Below, one piece after another: positions 44,684 through 54,311 of a stretch of DNA of 64,000 nucleotides. The notes under the pieces were generated by a model that saw only the letters and a list, made by a program, of their open reading frames with translations, was not told the origin of the DNA and ran no database searches. Numbering within the stretch: the stretch's first letter is position 1; each line of letters begins with the position of its first letter. This DNA is from Bradyrhizobium symbiodeficiens (GTDB lineage Bacteria > Pseudomonadota > Alphaproteobacteria > Rhizobiales > Xanthobacteraceae): positions 620,001 to 684,000 of the forward strand of contig NZ_CP029427.2 in NCBI RefSeq assembly GCF_002266465.3, written 5' to 3'. The translations under genes were made by a program, and so were the position numbers.

Positions 44684-45703
44684 GTGAAACCAAATGTCGA
44701 ACAGGGGCGTGGCAGTTTCCGCGCGCAGGCTGTGTCACAGAAAACGCGTAAAAAGAGTACTTCAGCGAGGGCTTCCCATAAGGAGGCCAAAAAAGTCGCC
44801 GCGGCCAGCCGTAGCGCATCCAAGGGTCGGGCCGCTGCCAAGGCGCCGCCGGCTGCAAAGTCCTCGAAGAACAAAAGAAGCGCAATGCCTAACAAGACTG
44901 CCAAACCGGCCGCGAAAGCGACCGTTGCAAAGCCTGCCGCCAAGCCTGTCGCTGCCAAGGCCCCTGCTGCCAAGGCTCCTGCTGCGAAGCCCGTCGCGTC
45001 GAAGGCTCCCGTTGCTGCTCCTGCCAAGGCTCCCGTCGCTGCCGCCAAGCCCGCTGTGAAGCCGGCGGCCGCTGCGCCGAAGGTCGAGGAAAAGAAGGTC
45101 GTGACCCAGCGCCAGGGCTTCAAGGCCAATGAATTCGTCGTCTATCCCGCTCACGGCGTCGGCCAGATCCTGGCCATCGAGGAGCAGGAGATTGCCGGCG
45201 CGAAGCTCGAGCTGTTCGTCATCAACTTCATCAAGGACAAGATGACGCTGCGCGTGCCGACCGCCAAGGTCGCCAACGTCGGCATGCGCAAGCTGTCCGA
45301 GCCGGCGCTGGTGAAGAAGGCGCTGGAGACGCTCAAGGGCCGCGCCCGCGTCAAGCGCACCATGTGGTCGCGCCGCGCCCAGGAATACGAAGCCAAGATC
45401 AATTCGGGCGACATCGTCGCGATCGCGGAAGTCGTGCGCGATCTCTTCCGCTCGGAATCGCAGCCGGAGCAGTCCTACAGCGAACGCCAGCTCTATGAAG
45501 CGGCGCTCGATCGTCTGTCCCGCGAGATCGCGGTGGTGCAGCACTCGACCGAGACCGAAGCGGTCAAGGAGATCGAGGCCCAGCTCGCCAAGAGCCCGCG
45601 CCGCGGTGCCAAGTCCGAAACCGCCGAAGGCGAGGCGGATGCCGAGGGCGATACCGACGACACCGATGGCGACGACACCACCGTTGCCGACGAGGCCGCG
45701 TAA
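44684..45703 (+). CDS. CarD family transcriptional regulator with Lys/Ala-rich N-terminal extension
   Basis: CarD binds RNA polymerase and stabilises open promoter complexes. The CarD core lies at about residues 145-300 of the long form: FKANEFVVYPAHGVGQILAIEEQEI (the RNA-polymerase-interacting domain) then the helical DNA-binding part with RAQEYEAKINSGD and YEAALDRLSREIAVV. Before it is a histone-H1-like Lys/Ala/Pro-rich tail. The start is uncertain: GTG 44684 (339 residues) suits the promoter at 44606, and the ATG at 44885 gives 272 residues. The C-terminus is acidic. Followed by a strong terminator. Confidence 0.88.
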   Translation: MKPNVEQGRGSFRAQAVSQKTRKKSTSARASHKEAKKVAAASRSASKGRAAAKAPPAAKSSKNKRSAMPNKTAKPAAKATVAKPAAKPVAAKAPAAKAPAAKPVASKAPVAAPAKAPVAAAKPAVKPAAAAPKVEEKKVVTQRQGFKANEFVVYPAHGVGQILAIEEQEIAGAKLELFVINFIKDKMTLRVPTAKVANVGMRKLSEPALVKKALETLKGRARVKRTMWSRRAQEYEAKINSGDIVAIAEVVRDLFRSESQPEQSYSERQLYEAALDRLSREIAVVQHSTETEAVKEIEAQLAKSPRRGAKSETAEGEADAEGDTDDTDGDDTTVADEAA

Positions 45704-45733
45704 GCGCTTTCGTCGCGTCGATCGCAATAGATC

Positions 45734-45767
45734 AAAAGCCCGGCCGTTCGGCCGGGCTTTTTGTTTG
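45734..45767 (+). terminator. rho-independent terminator after carD
   Basis: AAGCCCGGCC and GGCCGGGCTT form a 10-bp stem with a GTTC loop, followed by TTTG and TTT on the plus strand. The mirror form has a run of A and T on the other side, so it may also end the minus-strand regR transcript. Confidence 0.9.
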
Positions 45768-45799
45768 GGGGGTAGACGGCGGTGAGAGTTGCGGACGGT

Positions 45800-46333
45800 T
45801 CACTTCACCGGCCGCTTCTCGAGCTTCCGTGCCAGCGTGCGCCGGTGCATGCCCAATCGCCGGGCCGCCTCCGAGATGTTGAAATCGGTCTCGATCAGGG
45901 TCTGGTGGATGCGCTCCCATTCCAGCGTCTTGATCGAGGTCGGGCGCGCGTCGAGTGCGACCTCGGCGTTCCCGGCGGCCTTGGTGAAGGCGGCTTCGAT
46001 GTCGTCCGTGTTCGAGGGCTTTGCGAGATAGTGGCAAGCCCCGAGCTTGATCGCCTCCACGGCGGTCGAGATGCTGGCAAAGCCGGTCAGCACCACGATC
46101 AGCATATCAGGGTCATGCGTGTGCAAGAGCTCGACGCAGGCAAGGCCCGAAGCGCCGCCGAGCTTGAGGTCGACCACGGCATGGCCGAAGGAGCGCTCGT
46201 CCAGAGCGGTGCGTACCTCCTCGATCGAGGCCGCCAGCACGACCTCGTAGCCGCGGCGCTCGAACGAGCGCTTCAGCGTGCGTGCAAAACCCGCGTCGTC
46301 CTCGACGACGATGAGCGAACGGTCAGGCGTCAA
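45800..46333 (-). CDS. regR: RegR/PrrA/ActR family response regulator
   Basis: 177-residue response regulator of the redox-sensing Reg/Prr/Act group. Receiver domain with acidic pocket EDD at 11-13, phospho-accepting Asp55 (AVVDLKLGG) and Lys105 region (CHYLAKPS), then a Fis-type helix-turn-helix: NISEAARRLGMHRRTLARKLEKR at the end. In Bradyrhizobium RegR controls nitrogen-fixation and energy genes. The TTG start at 46333 is preceded by GGAGGGA and overlaps the regS stop by 11 bases. It closes the cyo operon. Confidence 0.92.
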   Translation of the reverse strand: MTPDRSLIVVEDDAGFARTLKRSFERRGYEVVLAASIEEVRTALDERSFGHAVVDLKLGGASGLACVELLHTHDPDMLIVVLTGFASISTAVEAIKLGACHYLAKPSNTDDIEAAFTKAAGNAEVALDARPTSIKTLEWERIHQTLIETDFNISEAARRLGMHRRTLARKLEKRPVK

Positions 46334-47726
46334 AATTCCCTCCGATCGCGAGCGTTGCGAGCGGCAGCGTGAGGCGGACGGTGGCGCCGCGCTTCCTGTG
46401 GTTCTCGGCGGTCACGGTGCCGCCCAGCTTGCGCACCACGTTCACCACCAGGAACAGGCCGAGCCCGCCGCCGGCGCGGCCCTTGCTCGATTGATAGGGC
46501 TTTCCGAGCTGCGCCAGCATCTCCGGCGCAAAGCCCGGGCCGCGGTCGCTGATCGACAGCACGAGGTTGTCGCCCTCGCGCTCCGCCACGAGCTCGACCC
46601 AGTCGCGCGAGACCTCATAGGCATTGTCGAGCACGTTGAAGATCACCTGTTTCAGAGCAACATCCGAGACGATCGCAACGTCTTCGCCAAAGGTGTTGAC
46701 GAAGTAGAGAGTCCGCGCCGAGCGTGCGTCGCGCCACTCGTCGACCAGGGCGGTGACGAACGCCGTCACCGTCGTCGGCGACGAGCCTTCGCCGCGCGCT
46801 TCGCCCGCCGAGACCAGGATGCCCGTCACGATCGACTTGCAGCGTTGCAGCGAGGTTTCCATCTCCGCGAGGTCCTCGGCGAGCTCCTGATCGGCGGCAA
46901 GATCCGGCATGCGGCGCCAATCGCTGAGGATGACGGAGAGCGAGGCCAGCGGCGTGCCGAGCTCATGGGCTGCACCGGAGGCGAGCAGGCCCATGCGGAC
47001 GATGTGGTCCTGCTCGGCCGCATGCTGGCGGAGCGCTGCCAGATGCGCGTCGCGCTCGCGCAAATTCCTGTTGATGCGGGTGACGAACACGACCAGCAGC
47101 ACGGCGTTGAGCACGAACCCAAGCAGCATGCCGGCGACCGTGAGCGTGTAAGTCTCGCTCAATGGGTTGGGCGGCAGCTCCAGCGGGCGATATGCCAGTG
47201 TCAGCCAGACAAAACTCGCGCAGGTCAGCGCGACCAGCGACCAGGTCGAGCGGCCGTCGAGCAGCACCGCGCCGAGCGTCACCTGGAGCAGGAACAGCGA
47301 GGTGAAGGGATTGGTGGCACCGCCAGAGAGGTAGAGCTGCGCGGTCAGCGCGGCGACGTCCAGCATCAAGGCGACCAGCAGCTCGTTGTTGGTGATTGCG
47401 GCGCGATGGCGCACCCAGACCAGGCTGGAGACGTTGAGCAGCACCAGCGCGCCGATCACTGCGCCCATCCGCTCCAGCGGCAGCGGAATGCCGAGCCCAA
47501 AATGCACGCCGCCGATGGTCACGATCTGGCCGATCACCGCGGTCCAGCGCAGCTGGATCAGCAGCGCCATGTTTTTGCGGTTGGTCTCATCGTCGGTCGG
47601 CGCGGCGCCGATCAGCTCGCTGCGCGCGTCCGCCTGCGATTGCAGCGTGACGGCCGGTCCATCATGCGCAAGTGTGTGGGAAAGCGTCTTCCCGTCGTCA
47701 GGTCGGCTCGACGATCGTTCCAGCAT
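46323..47726 (-). CDS. regS: RegS/PrrB/RegB family redox sensor histidine kinase
   Basis: 467-residue membrane kinase. Five to six membrane segments hold GGATNPF at 135-141, the ubiquinone-binding motif of RegB. The H-box is SGAAHELGTPLASL with His254, and Cys296 (LQRCKSI) lies about 40 residues later, where RegB has its redox-active Cys265. ATP-binding blocks NVLDNAYE, SDRGPGF and GGLGLFLV complete it. I chose the ATG at 47726, since the frame upstream runs inside the surf1 gene. Overlaps surf1 by 29 bases and regR by 11. Confidence 0.92.
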   Translation of the reverse strand: MLERSSSRPDDGKTLSHTLAHDGPAVTLQSQADARSELIGAAPTDDETNRKNMALLIQLRWTAVIGQIVTIGGVHFGLGIPLPLERMGAVIGALVLLNVSSLVWVRHRAAITNNELLVALMLDVAALTAQLYLSGGATNPFTSLFLLQVTLGAVLLDGRSTWSLVALTCASFVWLTLAYRPLELPPNPLSETYTLTVAGMLLGFVLNAVLLVVFVTRINRNLRERDAHLAALRQHAAEQDHIVRMGLLASGAAHELGTPLASLSVILSDWRRMPDLAADQELAEDLAEMETSLQRCKSIVTGILVSAGEARGEGSSPTTVTAFVTALVDEWRDARSARTLYFVNTFGEDVAIVSDVALKQVIFNVLDNAYEVSRDWVELVAEREGDNLVLSISDRGPGFAPEMLAQLGKPYQSSKGRAGGGLGLFLVVNVVRKLGGTVTAENHRKRGATVRLTLPLATLAIGGNFDA

Positions 47727-48519
47727 TTGATCCCGTCCTGCGGGTGGCGGCATCTGGACCGCCATCCGATTCGTGGACGAAGCGCTCGCGGCGGAACAGC
47801 CCGCCGCCGAACTGGACGAAAAGCCTGCCGGCCAGCATGAAAGCGAGGGCAAACCACGTCAGCGCGTAGATCAGGTGGTTATTGGGAAAGCGGACCACGG
47901 TCAATCCGCCGATCGGGCCGCCAGCGGATTGTGATCCGGCGTCGGCATCGACGAAAAACGGCGCGACGTCATGGAGGCCGCGGGCCGTCGCAATCGCGGC
48001 GACATCGCGCGAATACCAGCGGTTGTGCTGAGGCACGTTGTTCCGGAGGAAGCCGCCTTTCGGCTCCGTGACGCGGAGCAGGCCGGTGATCTCGATCCGG
48101 CCGTCCGGATTGCCGTCCAGGCGCGTCGATGCCTCACGCCGCTCCGATGGCACGAAGCCGCGGTTGATCAGGACTTGCGTGCCGTCGTCGCGCTGGAGCG
48201 GTGTCAGCACCCAAAAGCCCGGGCCCTCCTCGGTGACGGCCTGCACGAGGGTCTCGCGGTCGTGCAGGAAGCGGCCTTTGAGGCTGACATGCCTGTATTC
48301 GTCATTCGCGGCGTTGACCGCGGGCCATGAAGCGGACGAGGGGATCGGCTGGGCTGGGGCGTGGACGCGCTGCTCGACGCGGTCGATCAGCGCCAGCTTC
48401 CAGGCGCGGCGCTCGATCTGCCAGATTCCGAGCGCGATGAGAAGAACAAGGGCTGTCAGCGAGAGGACCGTGAGCCACAGGGAGGGACGTGCAGCCTTGC
48501 CGCGCGCCCCGCTTGCCAT
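47698..48519 (-). CDS. SURF1 family cytochrome oxidase assembly protein
   Basis: 273 residues. SURF1 proteins assist heme insertion in heme-copper oxidases. Two membrane helices bracket a periplasmic domain: LTVLSLTALVLLIALGIWQIERRAWK at the start and LIYALTWFALAFMLAG at the end. Conserved NDEYRHVSLKGRFLHD, GFWVLTPLQRDDGTQVLINRGFVP and NRWYSRDVAAIA are present. The ATG at 48519 is preferred. Placed directly after cyoD, as expected for maturation of this oxidase. Confidence 0.92.
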   Translation of the reverse strand: MASGARGKAARPSLWLTVLSLTALVLLIALGIWQIERRAWKLALIDRVEQRVHAPAQPIPSSASWPAVNAANDEYRHVSLKGRFLHDRETLVQAVTEEGPGFWVLTPLQRDDGTQVLINRGFVPSERREASTRLDGNPDGRIEITGLLRVTEPKGGFLRNNVPQHNRWYSRDVAAIATARGLHDVAPFFVDADAGSQSAGGPIGGLTVVRFPNNHLIYALTWFALAFMLAGRLFVQFGGGLFRRERFVHESDGGPDAATRRTGSNAGTIVEPT

Positions 48520-48542
48520 GTTTGTCACGGTCCCTAATTCGC

Positions 48543-48923
48543 TCAATTCATTCCACTCATCTGGTGCATCGGCATCATGTTGCTGTTGAGGTGGTTCATC
48601 ACCCACAGCGAACCCGACAGCGCGATCACCACCATGACGATGGTGAAGATCAGCGCCATCATGCTCCAGCCGTTCTCCGACGTCGTGTTCATGTGCAGGA
48701 AGTAGATCATGTGCACGACGATCTGCACGACGGCGAAGGCCATGATGACCAGCGCAGTGATCTGCTTGCTCGGCAGCGCCCCGCTCATCACCAGCCAGAA
48801 CGGAATCGCGGTCAGCACGACCGAGAGCACGAAGCCGAGCATGTAGGTCGAGAACGTGCCGTGGGCGTGGCCGTCTTCGTGGTGATGATCGTCGGCGTGG
48901 GCGGCGTGGGTATCGGTGTTCAT
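48543..48923 (-). CDS. cyoD: cytochrome o ubiquinol oxidase subunit IV
   Basis: 126 residues with three membrane helices ([64 protein letters not shown]). The His-rich start ([18 protein letters not shown]) is common. ATGA overlap with cyoC. CyoD is a small subunit important for assembly and stability. Confidence 0.93.
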   Translation of the reverse strand: MNTDTHAAHADDHHHEDGHAHGTFSTYMLGFVLSVVLTAIPFWLVMSGALPSKQITALVIMAFAVVQIVVHMIYFLHMNTTSENGWSMMALIFTIVMVVIALSGSLWVMNHLNSNMMPMHQMSGMN

Positions 48924-49549
48924 CGCAGAACTCCCAGGAGATAGACGAAGGTGAAGACGCCGATCCAGACCACGTCGAGGAAGTGCCAGAACATCGACAG
49001 GCACATCAAGCGGCGGCGATTGGCCTCGATCAGGCCGAACTTCTGGACTTGCACCATCAGCGTCACCAGCCAGATCAGGCCGCAGGAGACGTGCAGGCCG
49101 TGGGTGCCGACCAGGGTGAAGAACGCCGACAGGAAAGCGCTGCGCTGCGGCGTGGCGCCCTCATGGATCATGTGGGCGAATTCGGAGAGCTCGATGCCGA
49201 TAAAGGCGAGACCGAACAGGCCGGTGATGGCCAGCCAGACTTGCGTCTGCGCGACCTTGTTCTGCTGCATCGTCAGCATGGCAAAACCATACGTGATCGA
49301 CGACAGCAGCAGCATCGAGGTGTTCACCGCCACCAGGGGCAGCTCGAACAGGTCCTTCGGCGCGGGGCCGGCGGCGTAATTGCCGCCGAGCACGCCGAAG
49401 GTGGCGAACAGGATCGCGAAGATGAGACAGTCGCTCATCAGGTAGATCCAGAAGCCGAGCGAGGTGCTGTAGCCTTCCGGATGCGGATGTTCGTCGGCGA
49501 GGTAGAAGACCGGCTCGCCGGATTGGGTGGGATGGACAGCGACAGTCAT
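48920..49549 (-). CDS. cyoC: cytochrome o ubiquinol oxidase subunit III
   Basis: 209 residues, five membrane helices, and the COX3-like [20 protein letters not shown] and [13 protein letters not shown] signatures. Start abuts the cyoB stop without a gap. Stabilises subunit I of the oxidase. Confidence 0.95.
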   Translation of the reverse strand: MTVAVHPTQSGEPVFYLADEHPHPEGYSTSLGFWIYLMSDCLIFAILFATFGVLGGNYAAGPAPKDLFELPLVAVNTSMLLLSSITYGFAMLTMQQNKVAQTQVWLAITGLFGLAFIGIELSEFAHMIHEGATPQRSAFLSAFFTLVGTHGLHVSCGLIWLVTLMVQVQKFGLIEANRRRLMCLSMFWHFLDVVWIGVFTFVYLLGVLR

Positions 49550-51547
49550 TTACTTGGCTCCGGCGAGCAGTTTGGTGCGCGCGTCCTCGGCCCGGATGAC
49601 GTCGTCAGCCGGAATGTCGAAGTCGCGGTGATAGTTGAAGGTGTGGCCGATGCCGACGACGAGCAGCCCTGCGAAGCTCAATGCGGCCAGCCACCAGATG
49701 TACCAGATCAGGCCGAATCCCATCGCGGTCGCGAGGCCGGCCAGGATGATGCCGGTGCCGGTGCTGCTGGGCATGTGGATCGGCTTGAACCCGGTCAGCG
49801 GACGCTGGTAGCCGCGCTTCTTCATGTCCCACCAAGCGTCATTGTCGTGAACGACGGGGGTGAAGGCGAAGTTGTAGTCTGGCGGCGGCGAGGAGGTCGC
49901 CCATTCCAGCGTGCGCGCGTCCCAGGGATCGCCGGTGACGTCCTTGAGCTGCTCGCGCCTGAGGAAGGAGACCGCGAACTGCATCAGCATCGAGAGGATG
50001 CCGAGGAAGACGAGGAAAGCGCCGAACGCGGCGATGACGAACCAGATCTGCAGGCTCGGATCGTCGAACACGCGCAGCCGGCGGGTGACGCCCATCAGGC
50101 CGAGCACATAGAGCGGCATGAAGGCGAGGTAGAAGCCGGTGACCCAGAACCAGAACGACATCTTGCCCCAGAACGGATCGAGCTTGAAGCCGAACGCCTT
50201 CGGGAACCAGTAGTTGATGCCGGCGAACGCGCCGAACACCACGCCGCCGATGATGACGTTGTGGAAGTGCGCGATCAGGAACAGGCTGTTGTGCAGCACG
50301 AAGTCGGCCGGCGGCACCGCCAGCAGCACGCCGGTCATGCCGCCGATCACGAAGGTCAGCATGAACGCGATCGTCCACAGCATCGGCAGCTCGTAGCGGA
50401 TACGGCCGCGATACATCGTGAACAGCCAGTTGAACATCTTCGCGCCCGTCGGGATCGAGATGATCATAGTGGTGATGCCGAAGAACGAGTTGACGCTGGC
50501 GCCCGAGCCCATCGTGAAGAAGTGGTGCAGCCAGACCAGGTACGACAGGATGGTGATGACCACCGTGGCGTAGACCATCGAGGTGTAGCCGAACAACCGC
50601 TTGCCGGAGAAGGTCGAGGTCACCTCAGAGAAGATGCCGAACGCCGGGAGAACCAGGATGTAGACCTCGGGATGGCCCCAGATCCAGATCAGGTTCACGT
50701 ACATCATCGGGCTGCCGCCGAAATCGTTCGTGAAGAAGTTGGTGCCGACGTAGCGGTCGAGCGTGAGCAGCGCGAGCACGACGGTCAGGACGGGGAAGGA
50801 GGCGACGATCAGGACGTTGGTGCAGAGCGAGGTCCAGGTGAACACCGGCATCTTCATCATGGTCATGCCGGGGCACCGCAGCTTGACGATGGTGCAGATC
50901 AGGTTGATGCCGGACAGCGTCGTTCCGACGCCGGCGACCTGCAAACCCCATATGTAATAGTCGACGCCGACGTCAGGACTGTAGCCGATGTTGGACAGCG
51001 GCGGATAGGCCAGCCAGCCGGTGCGGGCGAACTCGCCGATGAACAGCGAGGCCATCACCAGCACCGCGCCGCCGACCGTCATCCAGAAGCTGAAATTGTT
51101 CAGGAACGGAAACGACACGTCGCGCGCGCCGATCTGGAGCGGCACCACATAGTTCATCAAGCCGGTCACCAGCGGCATCGCCACGAAGAAGATCATGATC
51201 ACGCCGTGGGCGGTGAAGACCTGGTCGTAGTGATGGGAGGGGAGGAAGCCCTCGGAACCGCCGAACGCCATCGCCTGTTGCGCACGCATCATGAGGGCGT
51301 CGGCGAAGCCGCGCAGCAGCATCACGATGCCGAGGATCATGTACATGACGCCGATGCGCTTGTGGTCCACGCTGGTGAACCATTCGCGCCAGAGATAACC
51401 CCAGAGGCGGAAATAGGTGATGCCGCCGAGCAACGCGGCACCGCCGAGCGCGACCACCACGAAGGTGCCGACGAGGATCGGCTCGTGCAGCGGCAGCGAA
51501 TCGATGCTGAGACGGCCGAAGATGAGCTTGAGAAGATCAGGAGACAT
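49550..51547 (-). CDS. cyoB: cytochrome o ubiquinol oxidase subunit I
   Basis: 665-residue catalytic subunit with about 15 membrane segments. Heme-copper motifs: [11 protein letters not shown] (heme b ligand region), [17 protein letters not shown] (CuB His and the cross-linked Tyr), WLHHFFTMG (CuB His pair), and [10 protein letters not shown] near the high-spin heme ligand. Uses ubiquinol, pumps protons and reduces oxygen. Start ATG 51547 follows AGGAG. Confidence 0.97.
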   Translation of the reverse strand: MSPDLLKLIFGRLSIDSLPLHEPILVGTFVVVALGGAALLGGITYFRLWGYLWREWFTSVDHKRIGVMYMILGIVMLLRGFADALMMRAQQAMAFGGSEGFLPSHHYDQVFTAHGVIMIFFVAMPLVTGLMNYVVPLQIGARDVSFPFLNNFSFWMTVGGAVLVMASLFIGEFARTGWLAYPPLSNIGYSPDVGVDYYIWGLQVAGVGTTLSGINLICTIVKLRCPGMTMMKMPVFTWTSLCTNVLIVASFPVLTVVLALLTLDRYVGTNFFTNDFGGSPMMYVNLIWIWGHPEVYILVLPAFGIFSEVTSTFSGKRLFGYTSMVYATVVITILSYLVWLHHFFTMGSGASVNSFFGITTMIISIPTGAKMFNWLFTMYRGRIRYELPMLWTIAFMLTFVIGGMTGVLLAVPPADFVLHNSLFLIAHFHNVIIGGVVFGAFAGINYWFPKAFGFKLDPFWGKMSFWFWVTGFYLAFMPLYVLGLMGVTRRLRVFDDPSLQIWFVIAAFGAFLVFLGILSMLMQFAVSFLRREQLKDVTGDPWDARTLEWATSSPPPDYNFAFTPVVHDNDAWWDMKKRGYQRPLTGFKPIHMPSSTGTGIILAGLATAMGFGLIWYIWWLAALSFAGLLVVGIGHTFNYHRDFDIPADDVIRAEDARTKLLAGAK

Positions 51548-51559
51548 GCGGGGATCTCT

Positions 51560-52720
51560 TTAGGAATCTGACTTCGGACGCAGTCCGAGGAAGAAGGACG
51601 AGGACTTGAGCGGCGTGAAGCCCGGCCGCTTCAGGCCGGCGCCGAGCAGCGGCGCCGTGTCGACGGGAGCCGTGATCGACGCCGTGGTCTTGCCTTGCGG
51701 CGCATCGGGCGTGCAGGTGCCGGCCACGAAGCTCGGCTCCGGCCCGAGCGCCGTGCCGCGGCGGGCGTATTTGTCGTAGGCCAGCGGCAGCGTGTTGTTC
51801 AGGCCCTCATGGCCGTTGCCGCCCTTGGCGTCGATCGCCATCATCTCGCTCTGGCACATCTTGCCGGTCTCGACGCACATGTTGAGGATCAGGCGATAGA
51901 GATCGGCATCGACGGTGCCCCAGCGCCGCACCGGCTCGTTCTGGCTGGGCTTCTCGAGCTGGAGATATTCGGCGCGGCCGAGCGAGCCGCCGGCCGACTT
52001 GGCGCTGGCGACCCAGGCGTCGAAACCCTTGTCGTCGAGGCCCTGGAAGTTGAAGTGCATGCCGGAGAAGCCGGCACCGCTGTAATTGGCCGAGAAGCCC
52101 CTGTAGCTGCCGGCGTGGTTCACCACCGCGTGGAGCTTGGTCTCCATGCCCGGCATCGCGTAGATCTGGCCGGCGAGCGCGGGGATGTAGAACGAGTTCA
52201 TCACCGAGGACGCGGTGATGCGGAAGTTGATCGGACGATCGACCGGAGCGGCGAGCTCGTTGACGGTGGCGATGCCGTAGTCCGGATAGATGAAGAGCCA
52301 CTTCCAGTCGAGCGCGACGACGTCGACCTCGAGCGGAGCCTTGGACTGGTCCACGGCGCGGTCGGCATGGATGCGGCCGAGCGTGCGATAGGGGTCGAGC
52401 AGGTGCGTGCCCATCCAGGTCAGCGCGCCCAGGCAGACGATGATCAGCAGCGGTGCCGACCAGATCACCAGCTCGAGCGCGGTCGAGTGATCCCATTCCG
52501 GCTCGTAGCGAGCGGCCGTGTTGGACTGGCGATAGCGCCAGGCGAACAGCACCGTCAGCGCCATCACCGGGACGACGATCAGCAGCATCAGGACGGTGGA
52601 GATGATGACGAGGTCGCGCTGTTGCGCGGCGATATCGCCGGCTGGCGCCAGCACGACGTAGTCGCAGCCGCTGAGCGCGGCAGCCAGAGGTAGTAGCGCC
52701 AGGATCTTGAGACGAGACAC
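51560..52720 (-). CDS. cyoA: cytochrome o ubiquinol oxidase subunit II
   Basis: 386-residue lipoprotein-like subunit: signal ends in LSGC, then two membrane helices and a periplasmic cupredoxin domain. The CuA site of cytochrome c oxidases is absent: where CSxxCGxxH would lie the sequence reads SANYSGAGFSGMHF, which fits a quinol oxidase. It has a C-terminal extension after the cupredoxin part. GTG start at 52720. First gene of the operon; the 23-bp palindrome lies 67 bases upstream. Confidence 0.95.
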   Translation of the reverse strand: MSRLKILALLPLAAALSGCDYVVLAPAGDIAAQQRDLVIISTVLMLLIVVPVMALTVLFAWRYRQSNTAARYEPEWDHSTALELVIWSAPLLIIVCLGALTWMGTHLLDPYRTLGRIHADRAVDQSKAPLEVDVVALDWKWLFIYPDYGIATVNELAAPVDRPINFRITASSVMNSFYIPALAGQIYAMPGMETKLHAVVNHAGSYRGFSANYSGAGFSGMHFNFQGLDDKGFDAWVASAKSAGGSLGRAEYLQLEKPSQNEPVRRWGTVDADLYRLILNMCVETGKMCQSEMMAIDAKGGNGHEGLNNTLPLAYDKYARRGTALGPEPSFVAGTCTPDAPQGKTTASITAPVDTAPLLGAGLKRPGFTPLKSSSFFLGLRPKSDS

Positions 52721-52786
52721 GGGCCGAGCCTTTGAGAATGAGTTTCTTTTGCGGGGCCAACGGGTAGCTGCGGCGCAGCAATCCGG

Positions 52787-52809
52787 ACATTGGACAATTT
52801 GTCCAATGT
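52787..52809. promoter_or_regulatory. perfect 23-bp palindrome between cyoA and the MFS gene
   Basis: ACATTGGACAA (52787-52797), a central T, and TTGTCCAATGT (52799-52809) are perfectly complementary. Position 67-89 bases before cyoA and 93-115 before the MFS start codon fits an operator acting on both. I cannot name the regulator; it does not match the FNR/FixK TTGAT-N4-ATCAA box. Confidence 0.75.
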
Positions 52810-52901
52810 TGCAGTGCGGAATGTTGGGTCAGACAAAGTCGGATTGCCTGGCGCCCCGCCGGGCGGTCGGCTTTGGTTTTCAGGACGTTAAGGGCGCACG
52901 C

Positions 52902-54230
52902 ATGGCGACGGCACAGACCCCCGCAATGGCAGATCTCCACTCGGGCGAGCACGGCCACGACCAGGCCAGTCCCGGCGAGATCGCCATCGGCGTCATCATC
53001 GGTCGTACCTCGGAATTCTTCGACTTCTTCGTCTTCGCGATCGCCTCGGTGATCGTGTTCCCGCGGCTGGTGTTCCCGTTCGCGAGTGAGCTGAACGGCA
53101 CCTTTTATTCTTTCATGGTATTCGCACTGGCCTTCATGGCCCGGCCGATCGGCACCGTGATTTTCATGACGGTCGACCGTGCCTACGGCAAGACCGCTAA
53201 GCTGATCTCGGCGCTGTTCCTGCTCGGCACCGCCACGGTCGCGCTCGCGTTCCTGCCCGGTTATCACGAGATCGGCGCCGCCGCGATCTGGCTGCTGGCG
53301 CTGGCGCGCATCGCGCAGGGTCTGGCCTGGGGCGGCGCCTGGGACGGCATGGCTTCGCTGCTGGCGCTGAATGCGCCGCCTTCCAAGCGCGGCTGGTACG
53401 CGATGGTGCCGCAGCTCGGGGCCCCGCTCGGGCTGATCGTGGCGAGCGCGCTGTTCGCCTATTTCGCCGGCAATCTCTCGGCCGACGATTTCTTCGACTG
53501 GGGCTGGCGCTATCCGTTCTTCGTCGCGTTCGCCATCAACGTGGTGGCGCTGTTCGCCCGCCTGCGCATGGTGACGACGGAGGAATATGCCTCGTTGTTC
53601 GAGACCCGCGAATTGCAGCCCGCCCGCATTTCCGAGACCGTCGCACGCGAAGGTCAGAACATCATGCTGGGCGCGTTCGCGCCGCTCGCGAGCTTCGCGC
53701 TGTTCCACATGGTCACGGTGTTTCCGCTGTCCTGGGTGTTCCTGTTCACCCGCGAAAGCCCGGTGCGCTTCCTGATCATCGAGATCGTCGCTGCCGTGTT
53801 CGGCGTCGGCGCGATCGTGGCCTCCGGCATCATCGCCGACCGGGTGGGGCGCAAATCGCTGCTGATGGGATCGGCGATCGCGATCGCGATCTACAGCGGC
53901 TTTGCCCCGCAGCTGCTCGACGCCGGCGCGTTCGGCGAGACCATCTACATGGTGATCGGCTTCATCCTGCTCGGCCTGTCCTTTGGCCAGTCCTCGGGCG
54001 CGATCGCCTCGAACTTCAAGCAGACCTATCGCTACACGGCGTCCGCGCTGACGTCGGACATGGCCTGGCTGTTCGGCGCCGGTTTCGCTCCGCTGGTCGC
54101 GCTGCTGCTCGCCACCAATCTCGGCGTCATCGCCTCGGGCGCCTATCTGCTGTCAGGCGCGTTCTGGACGCTGCTCGCGCTCTGGCTCAGCGGCCAGCGC
54201 GAGGCCGGCGACATGGACGCGGGGCGTTAG
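52902..54230 (+). CDS. MFS transporter (metabolite:H+ symporter type)
   Basis: 442 residues, about 12 membrane segments. The opening GVIIGRTSEFFDFFVFAIASVIVFP is typical of the MHS group, followed by the loop MTVDRAYGKTAKLISALFLLGTATVALAFLPGY (MFS motif A region) and ADRVGRKSLL in the second half. Substrate probably an organic acid, unproven. The ATG at 52902 is chosen, since AAGGG precedes it and the upstream frame contains the palindrome. Divergent from cyoA. Confidence 0.88.
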   Translation: MATAQTPAMADLHSGEHGHDQASPGEIAIGVIIGRTSEFFDFFVFAIASVIVFPRLVFPFASELNGTFYSFMVFALAFMARPIGTVIFMTVDRAYGKTAKLISALFLLGTATVALAFLPGYHEIGAAAIWLLALARIAQGLAWGGAWDGMASLLALNAPPSKRGWYAMVPQLGAPLGLIVASALFAYFAGNLSADDFFDWGWRYPFFVAFAINVVALFARLRMVTTEEYASLFETRELQPARISETVAREGQNIMLGAFAPLASFALFHMVTVFPLSWVFLFTRESPVRFLIIEIVAAVFGVGAIVASGIIADRVGRKSLLMGSAIAIAIYSGFAPQLLDAGAFGETIYMVIGFILLGLSFGQSSGAIASNFKQTYRYTASALTSDMAWLFGAGFAPLVALLLATNLGVIASGAYLLSGAFWTLLALWLSGQREAGDMDAGR

Positions 54231-54258
54231 ATCCAAACGGCGGAGTTTGCGGAGCGAG

Positions 54259-54311
54259 ATCCCGGGTTCGCGCTAAGCGCGCCCCGGGATGACGTGCGCT
54301 TAGCGCACGTC
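54259..54311. repeat. inverted repeats between MFS and M48 genes
   Basis: ATCCCGGG and CCCCGGGAT form one hairpin; GACGTGCGCT-T-AGCGCACGTC (54291-54311) is a perfect 10-bp stem beside it. They sit between convergent genes and may stop both transcripts. The outer part resembles the CGTCATTCCGGGG repeat family. Confidence 0.6.

Noticed and set aside
48983..51571. 862-codon plus-strand open frame opposite cyoB/cyoC
   Set aside because: Antisense shadow of high-GC genes: composition is Gln/His/Arg/Asp-rich without any domain, and the minus-strand genes are unmistakable.
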